A stretch of 64,000 nucleotides of DNA from Phocoena phocoena. Its lineage: Eukaryota; Chordata; Mammalia; Artiodactyla; Phocoenidae. The notes under the pieces were generated by a model, which was not told the DNA's origin, did not search any database, and saw nothing but the letters and a program-made list of their open reading frames with translations. Numbering within the stretch: the stretch's first letter is position 1; each line of letters starts with the position of its first letter. Below are positions 59,425 to 64,000 of the stretch, in pieces. The stretch lies in contig NC_089238.1 of the NCBI RefSeq assembly GCF_963924675.1, positions 42,984,879-43,048,878 of the forward strand. Direction: 5' to 3'. Made by a program: the position numbers and the translations under genes.

Positions 59425-59641
59425 TTTTTTTTTTTTTTTTTTTTTTTTTTGCCGTACGCAGGCCTCTCACTGTTGGGGCCTCTCCCGTTGCGGAGCACAG
59501 GCTTCAGACGCGCAGGCTCAGCGGCCATGGCTCACGGGCCCAGCCGCTCTGCGGCAGGTGGGATCTTCCCGGACTGGTACACGAACCTGTGTCCCCTGCA
59601 TTGGCAGGCGGACTCCCCAAAACTGTGCCACCAGGGAAGCC
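59425..59641 (-). mobile_element. CHR-type SINE, short form, minus strand
   Basis: Poly(A) tail as a T-run (59425-59450), then gccgtacgcaggcctctcac and the short-form body to the head at 59641 (gggcttccctggtggcacag in reverse complement). The flanking duplication is cagggacat at 59416-59424 and 59642-59650. The three long overlapping open frames here (up to 194 codons, 59249-59833) are created by the SINE and are not genes. Confidence 0.95.
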
Positions 59642-59650
59642 CAGGGACAT

Positions 59651-61179
59651 ACTTTTGATTTTTGCAAGGTATCAACAGTGAGTATTAAGCATCTACCGCA
59701 GGACAGGGGACACTGTTCTGACCACGCATGGAAGGAGAATCTTCATGTACTCTCTATCTTATTAAAAAAGTGCAGAAGAAAACCTCTGGTGCAGTATATT
59801 AAAACTTACACAGCATTGGGCAGTTCTGTTTAGGGTTCCTGTATTAGCATCTTTTATTTTGAAATGTGTGTCCCAAGTTTCATGGAGTTTCATTGTAGAA
59901 CATATCAGGGAAAAGAGTCTGCCTTCCCACCCCCCTTTCAAAAAACTTTGTTGATGGTTGGAATAAGGAAGTCTAAGAAAAAAGGGAAAACTTGAGTAAA
60001 GAAGTGGATCCAGTGGGGTTATTTTATACTAAAGAGAGGGGCATGTTCTTTTTAGCATAGGTCTCAGTATCTTCATGAACAATCACTTTTTCAACTGGTA
60101 AATATATTTAGGGAGAAGTACATTTAGATGCCATCTTTACTCATTTATTCTTCAAACTGTAATACAGCACATTTTGGGTTTTAGTATATTGCATTTTAAA
60201 ACTAATGATGCATTCATTCTAGAGCAAATCTTATTTCTAAGCCCTAATTTAATAGAATTAAACTCTAAGCTGAATTGGTTTTATGAGATAAAACTCTGAA
60301 GTTGATAACTGCATTTAGGAATAGTTCAGGTATTGAGTTTCTAATTTGCTTCCTGAGCATGGAAATCCCTCAGATAATCAATATTGACTACCTTTAATTG
60401 GTAGGAAAGGCTCTTGCTGAGTTTTCTACTGCTGACGGAATTGCCTCTGCACGTTGGTTGTCTGTGCCGCTCTGATTAGTCACAACTGAAGAGTTCTGGG
60501 CTTGAGTTCATTCGAAGTTGGACATTTGTTCCTGACCAGTTGACCACAGCTACATTCAGCTCTATTGAAACAGCAATGGTCACGGAGACCTTTATTCTGT
60601 ACGCCTTACAGAGTTTCTGGGTTTATTTCAGTTTTCCTTTAAGACTGTAAATTTAGTCTTTACTGCAGACATTGCTGTTTTCGTTAGGTGGGGGCAGAAG
60701 GCAGGCTGGTCCAGATAAGATCAGGAGATTTCCAAAGGGTGGGGACATTTCTGAGTATGCCGTGACACCTTTAAATAGTTTTAATACCTTCTGAAAATGA
60801 AAATCCTGCTAATTGTTAAATGTTGTACTTACAGATGTTACAGGCTTTTGGAAATGGATTTCTCCAAATCCCTTAAAAATCAGATGCTGACTTACTTTGG
60901 TTTAGGAAATACAGTTTAAGTGTGAATCTAGAACACAGGCAAATGTGTATTTTTCTTTTGGAGCAGAGGGTACCTATTCATCCCATCCTTGATCCAAATC
61001 TGCTAAGAAAGAACTGTTTTTGTCCTTGCCAATCTGGGGGGATTTTGTTTAAAGGAATTAAATGTGAATACTGTAGAATTGCTACTATCTTACCTCAGTT
61101 TTCAGAAATAAGGCAATTTAAGATATTTACTGTTTCTATTTTCTTATTATCAAGATAATAGATGTTTAGTGTAAAACAT
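59651..61179. other. Unique non-coding DNA
   Basis: No gene or element supported; a 78-codon frame at 60922-61158 has no recognisable domain. Confidence 0.5.
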
Positions 61180-61565
61180 GTTTTAAAAAACTATGGAATA
61201 GCACACAAAGTAAAAATAAAACGTAATCTCACCACTCACTGCTAATGTTAAAGAATAGGTAGCCTTCTCTTCCTTCCCCCATGCATATGTGTGCTTTTGT
61301 ACAGGTTATGGAATCAGGATCAAAATGTACATACTTGTTTGTAAACTGCTTTTTGAATTTAATGTTATATTGGGAACATTTCTACATGTTATTAGATATA
61401 CTTTTGCAACATGATTTTTTAATGGTTCCACAGTATGGATGCCCCATAATTTATTTAAGTGATTCCCTGTTATTGGGCACTTTTTTTCTTCCAAATTTCT
61501 TAGTATTATAAATAATGTCATGATAGGTAACCTTGAACATAAATCTTGTGAAACAGTTTTTAACA
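61180..61565 (-). mobile_element. Ancient L1 3' fragment, minus strand
   Basis: Antisense phrases tttgtaaactgctttttgaa, then gttccacagtatggatgccc, then cataatttatttaagtgatt, then cctgttattgggcac and attataaataatgtcatg match the ORF2 C-terminus/3' UTR of an old L1M-type element. Compare the younger antisense copy at 1660-1800. The open frame at 61306-61566 is the decayed ORF2 end. Confidence 0.75.
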
Positions 61566-61834
61566 CAATACTTTTTTATATGTATGGAAAATCTTGCTCC
61601 AAATACCCACACTTTGCAATGCTTTTGCTGTGTGTCCTCTGACTTTTTTTTCCTCTTTCCATTTCAAAAAGTCTCCATCATGATGATGCAGTGTTTTATA
61701 CACTTAGGTTATTTGTGAAGTTTAGTTTAGCTCTTTAAGTTCTACGCTCTGGTAAATATTTTCTGAACTTGTTAAATTTTCCGGAAATGACTGTGTATTT
61801 CATTCCTATCTGTTAATTTGCATTAATTTTAAGG

Positions 61835-62410
61835 TGTGTATGGGAAAGATGAACTACTACTTAACTCAGGAGAGCTTTGGAATTTGTTCGGAGTTTATAG
61901 CAGTGTTTTCCTTCTCTTCTGGAAAAATCTGTGTTATCGGTGACCTTGCCAGTTGTTCCTGTGGCCGCCCACCTGCCATGCCCTGGCTGTTTGTGGCCCA
62001 TGCAAGCTGGGCAGCCCTCTGATAGTTCGGAAAGGCCACTGAATATGAAATCCCCCCCTGAAAGGCTGGGAAAGTAAATTGTGGATCTGGCACATTTCAG
62101 TGCAAGTAAATTACGTTTTGTCAGCTTCATTGCCCTGAATTTCATGCGCAAATGTGGGACATTGAACAACTTGGCATTGATAATAAAAAAAAGAAAAGGA
62201 GAAAACAAGGCTAATGCCTTATTAATGCAACCAATCTCTGATTCAAATGGCTGGAGGCAAGGAGTTGTTGTCATTTCAATGGGGACAATTGCTGGTTTTC
62301 CTTCCGTTCATATTAATTTCTCAGAAAAAAATTGTTATATTTTGTTTTCCAATTTGCTCCACACTGGATTGGAAACACCAATGCCTTCTTTGGAAAAATA
62401 CTGGCTTTTA
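61835..62410. promoter_or_regulatory. Strong candidate conserved non-coding element
   Basis: A 575-bp single-copy block, evenly composed, with no repeat. It contains a nuclear-receptor half-site tgaccttg (61941-61948), an E-box of the ZEB/SNAIL type cacctg (61970-61975), and attttcatgcgcaaat-like and attaatgcaa sequences around 62140-62230. Unusually, it is open in overlapping frames on both strands: 115 codons on plus (62081-62428) and 137 on minus (61861-62274). Neither translation shows a recognisable domain. A regulatory element is the more likely reading; an unrecognised exon cannot be fully excluded. Confidence 0.4.
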
Positions 62411-64000
62411 GAGGCTTGTAGAAACTAGGAGATTTGGGGTCCTTTATTCATCCTAGGGACCCCTTGTGTTGTGATTTATGTAACAACCTACACGTCCTCT
62501 TGATTCTGCCTCTGGGCATCCTCCTTTAACTGCAGATCCTTGTGGTTTCATCTCTGTGGTCAACCTCTTAGAAAAACTCTCCCTGAAAAACCCAGATACC
62601 AGAGCAGCGTGGTAGGTATTTTATGTCCTGGACAAACAACCAGAGGTCTTAGACTGCCTTCTAGAAATATAATAATTGGTTCTTTTTTCTTTTTTTTGGA
62701 AGAGTGGGATACATTTCTTTGTCTCATCAACTCCAACTAATTTGGTATTTTGCCTTTTCTTTTCTATTGGATCAGAGAAAATACCCAACTTCATAGAAAC
62801 AGAAGTCAACTCCTAGTTCAATTCTATATATTCATTCTTATTACTCATCTAAAGTAGGAACAAATATATACTGTAATAGTGCTCTTTAACTTTCCATACC
62901 AGAGAGAATCTGAGATATTCAAAATTCTAGCAAGTTTATGGGTAGGTTTAACCTAATACTATCTTGTTTTGGGAATCTGTCGGTCTGGATGGAGGAAGAT
63001 ACCTGTTTTATCTCCTCAGATATTTACTTTGCTTCTACTCAAAAGCATATTCACAAAACATACACACAAGCAAAAGAAATTGCGTTGTATGCATTCTTTT
63101 TGTTCCGCTGACAGGTCCTACAGTGTGTAATGTTCAGAATCAAAGATGGGCTGTTTCACCGTGGTCTTGACTGAGGTGCAGAATGGAGACAAATGCGACG
63201 TATGCGACAACAGGAGATACTCAGAGACTTGGGGAAACTTTTCTAGTCTTATCAGCAAACTTCGTGATGTGCAAAGACCTAGTCTTAGCCAACACAATCA
63301 CATGGTGATGAAACTTTGACCTTGACTTTTGAGCATCTTGCCAACATTAAGGCCTGGTTGAGAAGGCCTGGATTTTCTATGAGAAAAGTCTGACAGGGGA
63401 GTCAGGGCTGAAAAATCAGTGATATTATAACAATGGTAATGATGAATAATTTCATCACCTGGAGCAAAGAGAACATACCATCATTCATAGTCCTATTAGA
63501 CCCAGTGCTACCCTTTTAATAAATATTTTGTAACATCCTCTTGACTTAGCCTGACAAGAAATACATAGACATTATGGCCTACCACTCACATAATTTTTAA
63601 AAATTGATAAAATATTCCAATAGTAATAAAAAACAAAATTGAAAGGAAACCAGTTCATAATAAAATAGGCGTTGTATATGAGAATATTCAGGACAAACAT
63701 ACTAGGAAACATAATGAAAAAGTCAATACCTATACCTCTGTGTGGATGCACCATAGGTCAATGACAGATGCAGACTGAGAGAATGCATTGTACTGGCGAC
63801 TTGGTTTCGTTGAGTTGCTTTGTCATGACTTTCTGATGTGGGGAACAACTCTTGGTAGAGTTTGGACTGAAATAGCATATAGCTGTCCCTTGATTTATCC
63901 ATCAGTTGCTTTCCTGGAAAATTCATTTATATTCACAGTGAATGATGGTTTGTTTATATGTGAAAGAACTTAGGTTCTAGGCCCAGATAATGATTAACAA
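62411..64000. other. Unique non-coding DNA
   Basis: No gene, transposable element or strong simple repeat recognised to the end of the window. Confidence 0.5.

Noticed and set aside
59249..59833. 194-codon open frame, the longest in the window, with two overlapping companions
   Set aside because: Its centre is the minus-strand CHR SINE and its T-tail (a run of Phe); the flanks have no domain. The same SINE-derived peptide phrases recur at 6655, 13614, 16584 and 24462.

Overview
The window looks like ordinary nuclear DNA of a placental mammal, very probably a cetacean (or a close cetartiodactyl relative). The best evidence is six copies of a tRNA-derived SINE of the CHR type (Cetacea/Hippopotamidae/Ruminantia), with typical short (about 200 bp) and long (about 300 bp) forms, at 6691, 13395, 16610, 20075, 24438 and 59425. 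Most are flanked by recognisable target-site duplications. Two L1 3' ends at 1160 and 53062 and an artiodactyl-type L1 3' UTR remnant at 18234 agree with this. No bacterial, viral or organellar gene organisation is present.

No host protein-coding gene, exon, rRNA, functional tRNA or CpG island could be supported. The longest open frames (up to 194 codons) are explained by SINEs, microsatellites, L1 ORF2 remnants or chance. The window is therefore intergenic, or the inside of a very large intron. I do not recognise the locus.

Layout. 1-7.1 kb: degenerate sequence, a 5'-truncated L1 with a perfect 15-bp duplication, an old LTR-like repeat, and an ancient L1 interrupted by a CHR SINE. 7-13.4 kb: mostly unique DNA. 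13.4-24.8 kb: four CHR SINEs, an L1 3' end, MIR copies, a hAT-type DNA element and microsatellites. 24.8-49 kb: a long stretch where I see almost no transposable elements, only simple repeats. It has several CpG-retaining or homeodomain-motif-rich blocks that look like conserved non-coding (enhancer-type) DNA, and two good G-quadruplex motifs. 49-54.5 kb: repeat-rich, including a 504-bp Tigger/pogo-like DNA transposon with its TA duplication and a very short L1 with a 5' inversion. 54.5-64 kb: mixed unique DNA with a CHR SINE, an old L1 fragment and one long conserved-looking block at 61.8-62.4 kb.

Nothing here amounts to a new biological system. The most useful leads are the regulatory candidates in the repeat-poor part and at 61.8-62.4 kb, and the well-bounded mobile-element insertions, which record insertion history. 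All repeat family names are from recalled consensus features, not from a search.
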